NCBI GenBank assembly: GCA_963576475.1
Contig: OY754968.1
Span: 15,837,116-15,901,115, forward strand
Direction of reading: 5' to 3'
DNA from: Molanna angustata
Lineage: Eukaryota > Arthropoda > Insecta > Trichoptera > Molannidae
DNA: 64,000 nt
Shown: piece after piece, positions 40,827 through 52,277 of the stretch
Layout of the letters: each line of letters opens with the position of its first letter
Position numbering within the stretch: position 1 is the stretch's first letter
The notes under the pieces: generated by a model
Told to the model about the DNA's origin: nothing
The model's database searches: none
The model's input: only the letters and a program-made list of their open reading frames with translations
Translations under genes and position numbers: made by a program

Positions 40827-40880
40827 GATTATTTATTCTTGACGCGTTTCGTGCAAATGATATCGTCAGAATAATAATCT
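40827..40880 (-). ncRNA. Decayed hammerhead motif
   Basis: The minus strand keeps the core CTGACGA, GAAACGCGTC and an A/T stem I (one mismatch), but stem II is broken: ATCA faces GCAC where GTGC is expected. It belongs to the 37484-37752 lineage and is probably inactive. Confidence 0.6.
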
Positions 40881-41170
40881 ACAAGATTAAAACTAGAGGT
40901 AATTTAACTGGTCACGTATTGAAAGATTGAAAATAAGTTATAAAATACAAAAGATGACGGCCCAAAGACGGATATTTGCGAACTGACTCCTACATTTGTG
41001 GACTGGCTCGGGGCCCTCGACCTGAATCATATTTTTTATATTTAATTGTGTATCTATTAATTTGATTTTAATGTACTGAAAATTCCCTATGTCATACGAT
41101 AAATATTAAATTATTCAAAATGAATCTATACAAATCTCTGTTTTAATAAAAAAAAATATATAATATTATG
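40881..41170. other. Stretch without a recognised gene
   Basis: A G+C-richer patch at 40955-41030 has no frame or motif that I can assign. Confidence 0.4.
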
Positions 41171-41885
41171 GCCAGTTTCATAAAAATTAAAGGAGACTTA
41201 ATGTCGACTTTAAAATAAATTGCGTTTCATAACAACAAAATGTCACTTATAGTTCACTTTAATTTAAAGTCCAGTGTCTTCGTAATTTAGTCACTAAAGT
41301 CTTCTTAAAGAGTAGTTCATTTTTTGCCACCAGAGTGTGCTGTGTGCTGCAATATGACATAATGTTCAAGTCAGTTCTTGTTGATGTCAATACTGTCAAT
41401 TGTGTGTTGACGATCATGTGCATATTACTTACTAATATTCGATAGTTTTGTTATTATTTAAACATTTCTTTATAAATAATATAACAAAATGATGTTTACA
41501 AAATAAGATAATTGGAAGATGCATACTGTGATACGGCGGTGAAAAGTATATAGGAAAAGAATCGACCACATGGAAAAGTAGAATTAAGGAGAATTTTTTG
41601 ATAGGTTTTGTTCCATAAACATGTCCTATACATCAATGATCTATTCAATGACAGAAATAACATATTATATGGTAGTAAACATACTTTACCTATGCCATGA
41701 GCTATGTATGTTTCCATAGATTTTGATAGCAATATTGCCAACTTTCTGGTATTTTGGTGACATTTCTGCCTTTTACTAAAGTACGCGGCATTATTATTTA
41801 TGAAACGCAACGACTTAAAGGCGACTTTAAATTATTAAAGAACCTTTAACTAAAGGGTCCTTTTGCTGCTTTTTATGAAACTGGC
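41171..41885. mobile_element. MITE F (GCCAGTTTCAT ends)
   Basis: A perfect 11-bp terminal inverted repeat GCCAGTTTCAT lies at 41171-41181 and 41875-41885, followed by looser inverted homology for about 65 bp (GACTTTAAA, TTGCGTTTCATAA in both arms). The element is 715 bp. No clear target duplication was found. The 104-codon minus-strand frame at 41496-41810 shows no transposase motif. Confidence 0.72.
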
Positions 41886-41924
41886 TGTTAGTTGTTAAAT
41901 CAGATTTAGGTATTTTATGACAAT

Positions 41925-42070
41925 TTTTTACATCTCAATAAAGACGAAGTTGGAGTATTATAAAAGAACCAAGAACAAGTCGATGATAGGTCGTAAGCAC
42001 CTACAGGGCTTACGAACTATCATCGGCCGGTTTACGTGATATTTTTATGCGCTTGCGCAACGAAAAAATC
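41925..42070 (+). repeat. Dispersed repeat H with 18-bp hairpin
   Basis: CGATGATAGGTCGTAAGC (41981-41998) pairs with GCTTACGAACTATCATCG (42008-42025) with one mismatch, around the loop ACCTACAGG. The flanks match 12272-12410. The repeat class is unknown. Confidence 0.8.
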
Positions 42071-42804
42071 AAAGGTATCAACTATCAAAAGTGTCCAACA
42101 AAAAATGTCTCAAAATACTGTCCATTCATTGAGAGAAATAAATTCTTTTGAACAAAAATAGACAGTTGGATGTCTTTGATTGAAATAAGATTTTCAGGTG
42201 CACTGAAAACAAAAAAACTAACCGTCTTACTTCTAACGTAAACTATTTTAGTACCTGGTAATAGAACGTGACGAAAAAGTTTACTTAAAAACCGCGACTC
42301 TCATAAGTACACCTTTACTTCATAGACGTCAAGTTAAGACAGGTCGAAAGGTTGTTTAACGCCTGACTAACGTGTCATACCAAATATTTCACATATGACG
42401 ATCCGACGCATATTTGAGATTGACAGAAAAATTTAATCCTTATAACGTTTTTCCTTGTTACTCTTCAACGCAATTGTGTTTCAATTGAATCAACACGGCA
42501 CAAGGCAGTGTTTGTTTTCATTTTTCGATATCAGTTATTCAAAAATTACATGCATTTATCTATTTTTTGACAACTGTGAAGCTAATGCGGCCATATGGAA
42601 AAAATAAATGCGGGTGTTCGTAAACAATTCGGTGAACTAGTTAGTCACGGCTTAGTATACGTTTATAAGTAAGATTTTTTTTTAATACCGATCTTAACTA
42701 TTTTAGTCGTGAGTATCTATGTAGTTGCGCGTTTAGCTTTTTATCGATACCTATCTAATAAGTAAGACCGTAAGTACTTACATATTTGATATTTGAAATA
42801 CTAT
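42071..42804. other. Stretch without a recognised gene
   Basis: GAGAAATAAATTCTTTTGAA near 42131 also occurs beside the Helitron-like copies (for example near 13600). Otherwise nothing is assigned. Confidence 0.4.
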
Positions 42805-43415
42805 GGGCCGGTATTACAGTCGGCCCTCAACTCATTGAGTTTGTTAAACTCAAGATTAATTTTAAAGGGAGATTGAATCCATTTCCGTATTACAGTGCAA
42901 TATGACATGTCAGTTACTAAATCTTCAATTATAGACATATTTTACTTTTTCTGTGGTTATTATCTGTCAAATTTTAAATAACCTCAAATAATACGAACTA
43001 AAAACGGGACTCTACGACTTGAAATACTATTGTTTTATTATCCAACATGGTAAATTTAATTTTTTTCACCAAAATAGGTAATGCTTTTAAATGCCCATGT
43101 TCGTTTCAATATGGCTGTCAGTTTGTTTTGTTGTGTGGCGCCACCGTCGATACAACTAACGCCTCTAGTGATAGAACACTGAAACTTCACTCCTTGCCTA
43201 ACGCCTCTAGTGATAGAATCTGAAACTACACGCATTGCCTAGCAAATGACAGTTGACTCATGGTTAAGTACTTAATCCGCCAGAAACGTTGAGTTAAATA
43301 TTTGTCGTTTTAGTGACGTATTTGAGGGAAGATTAGGCCTAAACGGACACTGTAATACGCTATATTTTTGTAAAACTTGAGTTTAGCTCTTATACTGAGA
43401 CTGTAATACCGGCTC
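42805..43415. mobile_element. MITE G, copy 2
   Basis: The left end is GGGCCGGTATTACAGTCGGC. The right end, reverse-complemented, is GAGCCGGTATTACAGTCTCA. The flanks are TAT and TAC. Internal blocks (ATCCGCCAGAAACGTTGAGT, AATATTTGTCGTTT) match 28840-29794. An internal direct repeat, TAACGCCTCTAGTGATAGAA, occurs twice near 43157 and 43199. Confidence 0.78.
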
Positions 43416-44064
43416 TACCTATTTTTCGAATATAAAAAAAAATATTGTCTTCGTATTTTCTTTTAATTCAAGATATTTACTTTGATGATTATGATAATGC
43501 TTTTGGGGTTTGGGACAATTTGTACATATAAGAAAAACTCGTTGGCATTATCTCTACGTTGCTCAGGGTGTTTTATTTTCATCCATAAAACTGAAAAACT
43601 ATATTTTGAGACGACGTCTGCGTCTGGAAAATAATCTTCACTCTCTAACTTCCACATAACACACAAAAACCTTTTCGCCTTTTTTGTATTAACGGATTTT
43701 TTGTTTTACTTGGAAGTTTTTAGTTTACATTCATTACACTTAATGAGATATATGGACTTTTCAGGTTTACTCCTCTGATTTCTCCAAGATATTTATTTTT
43801 CTTTGTTTTTAAGAAATCTTTGTGTAGACCTTTGATAATATATACAGTGGATGAAAAAAAAAACACACAAACTTAGAATCTTATCCTCGTGATGAGGTTA
43901 CTAAACTTATCCCAAAAAATATATTTACGTCTCTAGGATCGGAAATCAAAGTTGATGCCAAGCTAGTCTTTCGCTAGTGATACCTTGACATACACAAATA
44001 ATAATAAAAACATATCACGGTGCAATCGTAATTAAATGTATTATTTCTTTATCTTTTTGTATAT
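43416..44064. other. Stretch with one unexplained ORF
   Basis: The 67-codon minus-strand frame at 43463-43666 has an unbiased composition (VMWKLESEDYFPDADVV), but no start context, partner exon or family motif could be found. Confidence 0.3.
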
Positions 44065-44400
44065 AATATAAACAAATATAATGCACAATGGCGTGCTTAT
44101 TGTCATAATGTAAATTCTTCCAACTAGATTACAAAGTATGACAAAATAATAAATACGTTTATATAACAAAAGAAAACAAATAAAATATAAAAAACAAATA
44201 AAATATACATTACTCTAAGATAAATATTAAAAACAAAAACAAAATTGGAAAAGGACAAGGAGAGGATAACGGGATCAGGTGTTTAGGGATAAGTATTCCT
44301 TCTTAATTTTTTTCTTGAAAATATGTACAAAGTTAGGTAGATGACGCAATATCCGGAATTAGACTATTCCATAGACTACTTCCGGATTGTGCTTCGAACT
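44065..44400 (-). pseudogene. LINE 3' end, decayed
   Basis: It is collinear with 36600-36995. The minus strand gives SSLWNSLIPDIASST, then a frameshift to FKKKIKKEYLSLNT and a stop, followed by the shared 3' UTR tail. Confidence 0.7.
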
Positions 44401-45775
44401 CTATTCGATTTAGAACTCTTCCTTTGTGACTTTTGATCTTAACGGTATTAACTTCAATAATATCAGTTTGACTTTAGAGGTTCAACTAGTTTAAAGAATC
44501 TAACAATGCTGTCCTGTATATTCATAACAACTATTCTTTCCGATCAGAAATCTTGATCACTTCATTGATATTGAAGCTTCAAGTGTTTCTGTTTTGATAA
44601 ATTTATGTTCTATCAACCTGGTATTTCCAAATATTTGGCCAAAACTAATGAAATATTTGTTCTCTGTTGCATAGCAAATATATCATTAATAATTGTGATA
44701 TATTGGTAAATATATGAGAACTAAAGATTTGTCAGCAGAAATGTAATTAATCTAGAATAATCTGAATCGTGTTCGCGTGAGAAAAATATTTGAAGAATAA
44801 TATATTAATTTATCCATACAACATGTTATTTTATTAACATCTATAAACAGCTCATAACTAAAGATAATATTTTTATTCGATCTTAGTAGGAAATTTTATT
44901 ATTTTCCTTGTACATTGAATTTCGGAAAACTAACAATCTCGCAAAACTACCAATCATTATTAATCTCGCAACCAATATCAACTTGCCATAACTCGGAGAT
45001 ATTGAAACTCTCGTTGCTCATTTAGACAAAAAATAAATGCAAAAAACCCCGAAAATTAAACCCGAGACCTGCAGCCGTACCTATATGATACCGGATTCCA
45101 ATCAATATATGCTTAGAACTTACCTAGATGCCTCGTTTTTCTTCATTGTACCTAAGCGTAAATTCTAACGATTTATCGATCAACCCCCTTATTCTACATT
45201 ACAAATGTAGATAGATTCTAAGTTGAGATTCAAAATTAGGATTAAAATTGAGTGTCAAGAATGAGGCCTCTGGTCTCAAAAATTTTATTTTGAGAAAACA
45301 GTTGAAATTTGTTAGTTTGTAAATGTCAGTAGGTACATTAAAGAAACCCATATTGACGTTTCACAGAGAGATCAAAATCTTTAATGTAGAGGTTGTCTAT
45401 TCAATTAAATACTTTGGACGTTGAGATAAATGTATAGTTTTGCTATACAATGAGTTGTACATAGTTTAAATCCCTTGTGTGTACTCTTGGGCGACCAACC
45501 GTGAATCGGCAGTAAAACGGACCGCGCCTAATCTATGACGCTTAGTGGAGAAAGGATGACAAATCTACATACTCTGACCTAGGTACTTGCTTATTTTTGT
45601 CTAACTCTACGTCTAAGCATTGATGTAAGTATACAATACAATCACTTCTGACTAAAAATACAAAAAAAATCAGAGAAATGAAATAAAATCAATCATGTAG
45701 GTAATTTACTCGTAATTATAACATAAACTTTAGTCTTCAAAGTCAACCAGAGAGAGGACTATGGTTAACGCTGTT
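44401..45775. other. Stretch with a SINE-head relic
   Basis: GAAAATTAAACCCGAGACCT near 45050 looks like a decayed family B tRNA-like head on the minus strand. No gene was recognised in the rest. Confidence 0.4.
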
Positions 45776-45779
45776 GCGT

Positions 45780-46160
45780 GGAAGAAACAATGGAATTGGG
45801 CCAGCTATAATTACAGTGAAAACAGCAGACAATCGACGGACCAAACGAACCATGAGGTGGCCATCGAGAGCTCTGACAGCAATATGGTCTGACGACATAT
45901 AAAGAGTGTCGGTGGGTCGATGGCACAGTGTAGCGAGGGATAGGGAAGTATGAAGGCCGAGGAATGATGGCTTACGATGTTGATTATAATGATTATGTGC
46001 GATAATGGCAGAAGAAAACAAATTTGGGGAGATGGAAACGTTTGAAGGAAGTGGACTTACTGTGCCAGCCGTCTTCTATCTTCTCTCTCACGCGTTGTGT
46101 AGTTCTTTCCTTCTCGTCACTGGTTCATCAATGTTTTCACTTTAGCTGTCTATAATTTTT
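45780..46160 (+). pseudogene. LINE C-terminal remnant
   Basis: The plus strand reads RTMRWPSRALTAIWSDDI, a stop and VSVGRWHSVARDREV, matching the RP..RW.DDI...W...A.DR..W tail of many insect LINEs. Stops interrupt it. Confidence 0.6.
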
Positions 46161-46535
46161 TTATCTGGTTTAAACATGCGAAATGCCGCAAAAGGAGCGG
46201 ACGTTATTAGTTAATATATGCACGCATACAATAAGTATGTGCACGGCGCGTGGCGCCGAGTGAGCATGGAGACCTAAGGTGGCTTACTCACGCACGGACA
46301 ACGGGCGAGATTTTGTTGCCACGTTTAAGGTATAAATGTAGATAAGAAATGGCTTTTGGTATGTCAGGAAGATGAGGATTTCATCTGCGTCACTAGTAGA
46401 TTTCATCTGGTACCTTATTAATAAATTGAAGACATTGCTGAAAACCAGCTGCAAAGTGGTTTTCATCTGAGCAAATCACCATTTTGTTAAAAATAGTTAG
46501 TTGATCTTTTGTCAAACGCATTACAAATCTTCATC
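46161..46535. other. Unclassified, partly G+C-rich stretch
   Basis: The patch 46180-46315 (with GTGCACGGCGCGTGGCGCCG) stands out by composition but has no supported frame. Confidence 0.3.
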
Positions 46536-46539
46536 TTTC

Positions 46540-46615
46540 CCAGCCTATAACCGTCCACTCCTGGACGAAGACATCGTGTATATATTTGCCTCCATGTCGT
46601 TCAGCCCTGAAACTA
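46540..46615 (-). pseudogene. LINE scrap
   Basis: CCGTCCACTCCTGGACGAAG and TTGCCTCCATGTCGTT correspond to the CCGTCTCTGTCCACTGCTGG region of 25225-25675. Confidence 0.5.
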
Positions 46616-47539
46616 TACATATTTTCAACGAATAAATAGTAATTTATTTCTTTGTTTAACGGTAACACACATCATCAATCTTGTTTTCTCGATTGGTTTG
46701 TTTTATTTGAAATAATCTTTAAATATAATGTATGATAAATCTACACATGATAAATCCATTAAAGTGTAACGTAATTCTTCCGTGTTTGTGAATTTTCTTT
46801 CATCATCTGTAACAATGCTTTTTCCAATGAATATCTACATAATATGTAAACCTAAGTATTAAATACATTATACATATTGTATGAGATATATATGTGCCTA
46901 CTTGTAGGTTTATTGTACCTACTTATAAAATACGCCTTTTCGCATTCCTTCTACACGAATAACATACAAAGAGATTTCGGCTACATTTTATCAATTACCA
47001 AAATACATTAAAACGTACAAATTACACAGACGTAGTGAACATAATACATTAACATAACACAACCCTGTAGCTGTGGCAGGCTGAACCGTTCGTTGATTTT
47101 ACCGAAAAATACACACATTTTGTATTGGTTTCGTGACAACACTACCTACATCACATTCACTAAACAAGCTCAATAATCAATTTGTGTAAACATATTGTTT
47201 TTTATCATATATCTTACTAAATTATTTTTGAAAAATATTTAATTTCATCTGCTTCCCTCTCCTTATTGCCTTCAATATCTTTATATTTACATAGTTAATG
47301 TTTTTTTTTTGTTATCTTTATGCATGTTTATGTTGCATGTTTTTCTATACTATTTCGCTTCATTGCTACTTTTTTATTTACCGTTTGCTGAAGTAGTTAG
47401 TTACACATATTATTAGTAATCCAACGGTCAATTCGTTCATAAGAATTCTATTCTCTGAATGAATCGACATTATTAAGCCAAGATGCGTGTACGAAGGAAC
47501 ATTTTGTATGGCGACGTGGACTTTTTGCATGCTAATAAC
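46616..47539. other. AT-rich stretch without a recognised feature
   Basis: No supported frame, RNA gene or repeat was seen. Confidence 0.5.
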
Positions 47540-48837
47540 ACTAACTAGAGGCCTCGCAGCATATATGTATGTCCCATACATGGATTTACTCAGAATTCGG
47601 AGTAGAACATTTTATGTGAGTTTTGTGTGTCTGTGTGTCTATGTGTGTATTGTATTGTATATATTTTATTTAGATGTAAAAAAATACAATTTCTTACATC
47701 TAGTATAAACGAAAATAAAAACAAACAGTAAAAATAAACAAATCAACATCGGATGACTAAATGAACACACAAAAAAGACACGTATCTATCAATAACAATA
47801 AAACACAAAGTAAAAAAAAAGGAAAATACACTACCACAATAGAAGACATCAAAGAACATGAAAAATAAAAAAATAATAATATAGTATCAAAACAAGCAAA
47901 ACAGATATTATAGTCTTAGAACATCATATATAAACAATAGAAACACACGATTTTTAAAAAAACTTTTGTTTTATGTATTCAGCACCTAAGCGACGAAAAG
48001 CGGCAAGACTAGACGCCTCCTTTACACATTCAAGCGTGTGTGTGTCTGTGTGTCTGTCCGTCCCCCCTTATAACTTTTGATCTGCTCAATTAACAGAGTC
48101 CAAAATTTCAGGATATATAAGCAGTTATAGGCCTACAAAACTTTTATACTCAGAATTTTGAATTTTTGTTTCAGTCAGGGGTTATAAACTTTTGAAATTT
48201 TGATTTATTTTTCCATGTATCTCAGAAACCATAAAACCTAGAACGCTGTAAATTGGTATAAACAAATACAAATATAAAATCTAAAAGCAGTTTTATTAAA
48301 AAATTCCAGGGTTTATCAAACATTTTTTATTAAGAAAAATATTTTTTTTATGATAAATTTATGAGTTTAACTGCCTATATTTCCATTTTTTTTTTAAATA
48401 TCGAAAAAAGCCGAAATACCCCAACTAGAAAATTTAATTTTCTATAAAAAATATGAAAATTGTATATGCACATCTCAAATTTTTTTTAACAATTTTTATA
48501 AAAATTGAATTTAGTGACGACATTGCTTCATACAATTTGTATGGAAGTCGCCTATACACAATAATATGTAAGAAAACTTAATAGTTTGATATGTACTTAA
48601 TCTCCAAACATACATACATACCATCATGCTGTTTTCATATTCTGGGTAGGATCAAAGGACTGACCTCCATACTATCCTATCTTGACATGCATACCTAGGT
48701 ACATGTGTTGTATAGAAAACCAAATATCTTAAAATATTAAATAATTTGTATTTATGGGTTTATAGTTTGGTACTTATTCTTCAACTATACATACTATCGC
48801 TATCGACAGTTGGATCTCATGTGTTACATGCAACTAG
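47540..48837 (+). repeat. Helitron-like dispersed repeat, copy 3
   Basis: It is collinear with 3757-4901 from GAGGCCTCGCAGCATATATG to the 3' hairpin and CTAG (48834-48837) followed by T. It carries a nested LINE end at 47641-48039. Apart from that insertion, the two copies align through their whole shared length. Confidence 0.8.
47641..48039 (-). pseudogene. LINE 3' end inserted in the Helitron-like copy
   Basis: The minus strand reads LECVKEASSLAAFRRLGAEY and IKQKFF with a stop at 47954-47956, the last residues of a non-LTR reverse transcriptase, followed by a UTR and a TATTG-type tail. GTGTGTCTGTGTGTCT flanks it on both sides (47625-47640 and 48040-48055), although this sequence is itself microsatellite-like. 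Confidence 0.7.
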
Positions 48838-49145
48838 TAAAGTAAGTATTATGTTGTCTTAATTTGTACGTGATTAGTTGGATGAAATTTCCAATTGGCA
48901 ATATGTACCCCAGTTAAAAAGATGTTGGCACATTTAAAACAATACATATGTACCAATGTACCTTTATATAAAAATTAATGTTTGTAAGAAGGTACTCAAG
49001 TATGGTTATAATATGTAGGTACCTACGATATGCTCTCCTAAACCAATCAACCAATTATTGCAATGACACTTCTTATTGAATTGTTGAGCGTATTCCCGAA
49101 ATGATTTCAGGATTTTCAACATTTTTCTTCTACTTCTTCGTGTAA
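48838..49145. other. Stretch without a recognised feature
   Basis: AT-rich; nothing could be assigned. Confidence 0.5.
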
Positions 49146-49149
49146 ATAG

Positions 49150-49310
49150 GTCATTTGACATGTGAAGGTGGACTACCCTGGGGGTATAGGTCCAACTGTC
49201 CTTTCTTCTTTTTGCAGGACTTTCGGGTATTCTTCGGTTATTGGGTATTTAAGATTTTGACAATTATATTATCATTAATGCGTTCGAGGTGGTCTCTCCA
49301 GAAGCGACCA
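49150..49310 (-). pseudogene. LINE C-terminal scrap
   Basis: The minus strand begins RFWRDHLERINDN, the WW..H(L/I)ERM box of LINE tails, then decays. Confidence 0.55.
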
Positions 49311-49419
49311 CTGAACTAAATTTTATTCTTTTTTTAATATATGAAAAAGAAATTCGTTGAAAATGATTGACATAGGAATAAGAAGATAAATGTCATTTGA
49401 CTCTTTCCCTGGAGAGATA

Positions 49420-49500
49420 GAACGAAGGAACTGAAAGGAGGTGGGAGGGACTGAAGGGACGGAAGTTACTGAAGGGACGGGAGGTACTGAAGGGACGAAA
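49420..49500. repeat. Short tandem repeat, GGTACTGAAGGGACGG type
   Basis: Four variants of ACTGAAGGGACG occur with a spacing of 17-22 bp. Confidence 0.75.
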
Positions 49501-50324
49501 TCATTATTAGAAAATTTTAATTATACACATACAGCACTACGCCTGCCGGGTTTCGTTGGTGACTAAATAACTATTGACGTTTAAAAAAGCTTTTTGATTT
49601 AAACGCAATTAGGTCAAACTCAACGTTGTATAATTTAAGTAAAAGTATAATTATTGGAACCCACATGCATTGAATTCATAAAATTGTGAAGTTTGAAAAA
49701 AATCCCACATTTCATGTAAATAACCGGTAAGTACCTACACAATTTTATGAAATGAATATACGATAGCGAATCAAATTATCAAAACTGTATTCATTCGATA
49801 AAAAAATATTGGATTTTTTTTTTGTATAAAGCAAATGCCCGCACCGCAAAATATTTCAATTTGATTTAAAAGAAAACTATTTTCTTATTATTTTCCTTAG
49901 AATTCAATTAAATTTTGTAAGTATTTCAAGATCATTCCTATAAGAGAATTCTTATGATCATATTCTTATATAAGTATTCATTAACAACTTAAAACATAAT
50001 TTGAATCATTGGACCGATGTACGATCACAAACTTTTTTTGTTTTTGTATAGAGAGATATATTTATTTAACAAAAAAAATTGTGTTTGCTCATAAAAATTA
50101 CTAAATTATCATAAATTAGGGTAGGTACAAGATTAAAGGTACCTAATATGGACACGATCAGGAGATTTGAAGGTAAGAGAAAGAAAAGAAAGACCACAGA
50201 TAAGATTGACATAGCAAAATGAAGAATTATCTGGCACTTTTTTGAATCTGAAAGAATGGAGACATAGCTGAACACAAAATTCAAGATCTAATGTAAACAA
50301 TAGTCGGATTAACATAAGTAGACA
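49501..50324. other. AT-rich stretch without a recognised gene
   Basis: The overlapping minus-strand frames at 50066-50348 are low-information, and one runs into the tandem array. No gene was recognised. Confidence 0.5.
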
Positions 50325-50589
50325 AAATATAATTTGAAGTAAATCCATTGTGACTTGACTTCATGCATAAATATAATTTGAAGTAAATCCATTGTGACTT
50401 GACTTCATGCATAAATATAATTTGAAGTAAATCCATTGTGACTTGACTTCATGCATGAATATAATTTGAAGTAAATCCATTGTGACTTGACTTCATGCAT
50501 AAATATAATTTGAAGTAAATCCATTGTGACTTGACTTCATGCATAAATATAATTTGAAGTAAATCCATTGTGACTTGACTTCATGCATA
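50325..50589. repeat. 44-bp tandem array, six copies
   Basis: The unit starts AATATAATTTGAAGTAAATC and contains CATTGTGACTTGACTTCATG. Six copies lie in register, nearly identical (one GCATGAAT variant). The copies are contiguous, with no spacers. Confidence 0.95.
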
Positions 50590-51265
50590 AAATTAAGTCA
50601 CGTAACATACTGATGTCTTAAATATTTGTTATTATTTTTGTAACCTTCATTATTATATTTATTTTAATAATTTTGATACTTTCTTGAGTTCAGTTAGCGT
50701 AACTTACTGTAATTAACAATGTTTTCTCATTTCCGTAAGTAAAATATATATTTGTTTTTTTTTTAGATAAAAGCATAAAATACTAACGTGCCACATAATA
50801 TAAAGCTGATGTTGGGGGTATCATTAATGTTATCTCAAAGATTAAAATTACAACAAGGGAATGAATTTTAATGAATATGGTAATTACAGCCACAGCAACC
50901 GCAACAATAGGCCAGCAATTCTTGAAATTCCATCTAGTATAAATCATGTAGCATCCAAAATAAAATACTCGAAGTTTAAGATGTTCCCAATTTCTGACTT
51001 ATCTTGCATATTGGTTCGCCGACGGTAATCTAAATTAATGTATTTTCTGAATAAATTCTAGGTTACTCTGTGATTTATAAGTATTAAGAATAAAATCAAT
51101 CTCCGAGCTATTTGATTCAACATATTGAAAAAAAAACTTAATCAATTTTTAATTTCAATTGTAAGCCTCTGTGACTCAGTGGATAAACCAATCAAGATAT
51201 TATCTGGTTCTTGAATTATGATTTTCGCTTTTAACTCCACCTGGGGTCACATTTTTTTCAAATCA
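50590..51265. other. Stretch with a possible SINE-head relic
   Basis: CCTCTGTGACTCAGTGGATA near 51174 resembles box A of a tRNA-like head. No box B is convincing. Nothing else was recognised. Confidence 0.35.
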
Positions 51266-51421
51266 CCCTCCCTAGACAACGTGTCATTTAGCTAAAGAAA
51301 AGAAACAAGATAAGATAACTCAATGTATGGAAGTGACAGTTGTCACGTGACGTTGGTTAACTGTCACTTTCGTACATTAAGTTATCTTTTCTTGAGCTAA
51401 ATTACATGTTGTCTAGGAGGG
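51266..51421. mobile_element. Foldback MITE, 156 bp
   Basis: CCCTCCCTAGACAACGTG at the left mirrors CATGTTGTCTAGGAGGG at the right. Inverted pairing continues through TTTAGCT, GAAAAG, GATAACT and AAGTGACAGTT almost to the centre (GTCACGTGAC). The whole element can fold into one long hairpin. No clear target duplication was found. Confidence 0.85.
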
Positions 51422-52040
51422 CAGAACAGATGGACAATAAAAATGAGTGCATGTATTGTTATGGTAAATATTATCGTAACAAATCACACAGAAAAGAATC
51501 ATTACAATTGTAATAAAATAATTAAATCATATTAAAATAATTCATAACAATAAAGTTATTTATTTGAGACGGAAACGATGGTAAATCAGAACAGGAAAAG
51601 TAAGAATTCATTCATTCACTAATTCATACCGCCACATTATATCCCACAGTGTGAGGTAACCAGCGACAGGTGTACGGATGTGCGTTAACTTCATAAATGT
51701 GTGGTGACACAGCACTCGGTGACCATTCAGCCAATGAAGATGCAAACTTTCGCAAGGCGACCGTCTCAGCCAATCAGCGTGCATCGATGGTTCTCGAAGA
51801 CGGCTCTAAAGAAGTATTTATCTTGCCAATTTTTGTCAAATCAACCTCTTTCTCGCGTCATATAAAAGTCAAATATTTCGTGCCATATATAAGTCAAATA
51901 TATATGTACCTTCCTAAAAACTTTATGTAAGAATGACATAATGAAATAATTAATCGTCGTAAGCACCTGGTACCTTTACATAAATACCTACAATCGACGA
52001 AATTCATAATTTCAATTATTAATTTTAATTACTTTGACAT
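51422..52040. other. Unassigned stretch with two CCAAT words
   Basis: The part 51640-51830 is G+C-richer, with CAGCCAATGA at 51729 and CAGCCAATCA at 51769. The 77-codon frame at 51697-51930 has no family feature. It could be a promoter or a transposon end; I cannot decide. Confidence 0.3.
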
Positions 52041-52044
52041 AATT

Positions 52045-52277
52045 GTCGGCCTTCGTGGCTCAGTTGGTTGGGTATCTGACTGCTGATCCAAAGGTCCCGG
52101 GTTCGATTCCCGGTGGAGACACAGTTTTTAATTGTGTTTTCAGTCTGGGTTTGTGAGACGATTAATATCGAAAGTCTCCAGAATGTGGCAACTTGTTATT
52201 GGGTGCGTGTTAAATTAATATTTGACATAGTACCTGTTAGTTGCCCGAGAAGCAACTAAATAAATAAATAAATAATT
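52045..52277 (+). mobile_element. SINE family A, full-length copy
   Basis: A tRNA-like head GTCGGCCTTCGTGGCTCAG (box A about 52055-52067; box B GGTTCGATTCC 52100-52110) is followed by a body CACAGTTTTTAATTGTGTTT..., the conserved end GTTGCCCGAGAAGCAACTAA and a TAAATAAATAAA tail. It serves as the reference for copies at 13692-13831, 26359-26792 and 59926-60118. Transcription would be by RNA polymerase III from the internal boxes, and mobilisation depends on a partner LINE. Confidence 0.95.

Noticed and set aside
41496..41810. Transposase of the MITE at 41171-41885
   Set aside because: I could find no DDE motif or DNA-binding domain in the 104 codons. The frame is probably chance.
45121..45155. 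Minus-strand exon ending CATCTAG|GTAAGT with MKKNEAS
   Set aside because: Only seven codons, next to a SINE relic, with no acceptor or second exon identified.
50325..50589. CRISPR-like array
   Set aside because: The 44-bp units are contiguous without unique spacers and the DNA is eukaryotic.
51697..51930. Gene with CCAAT-box promoter
   Set aside because: The CCAAT words lie inside the putative coding frame and no other support was found.
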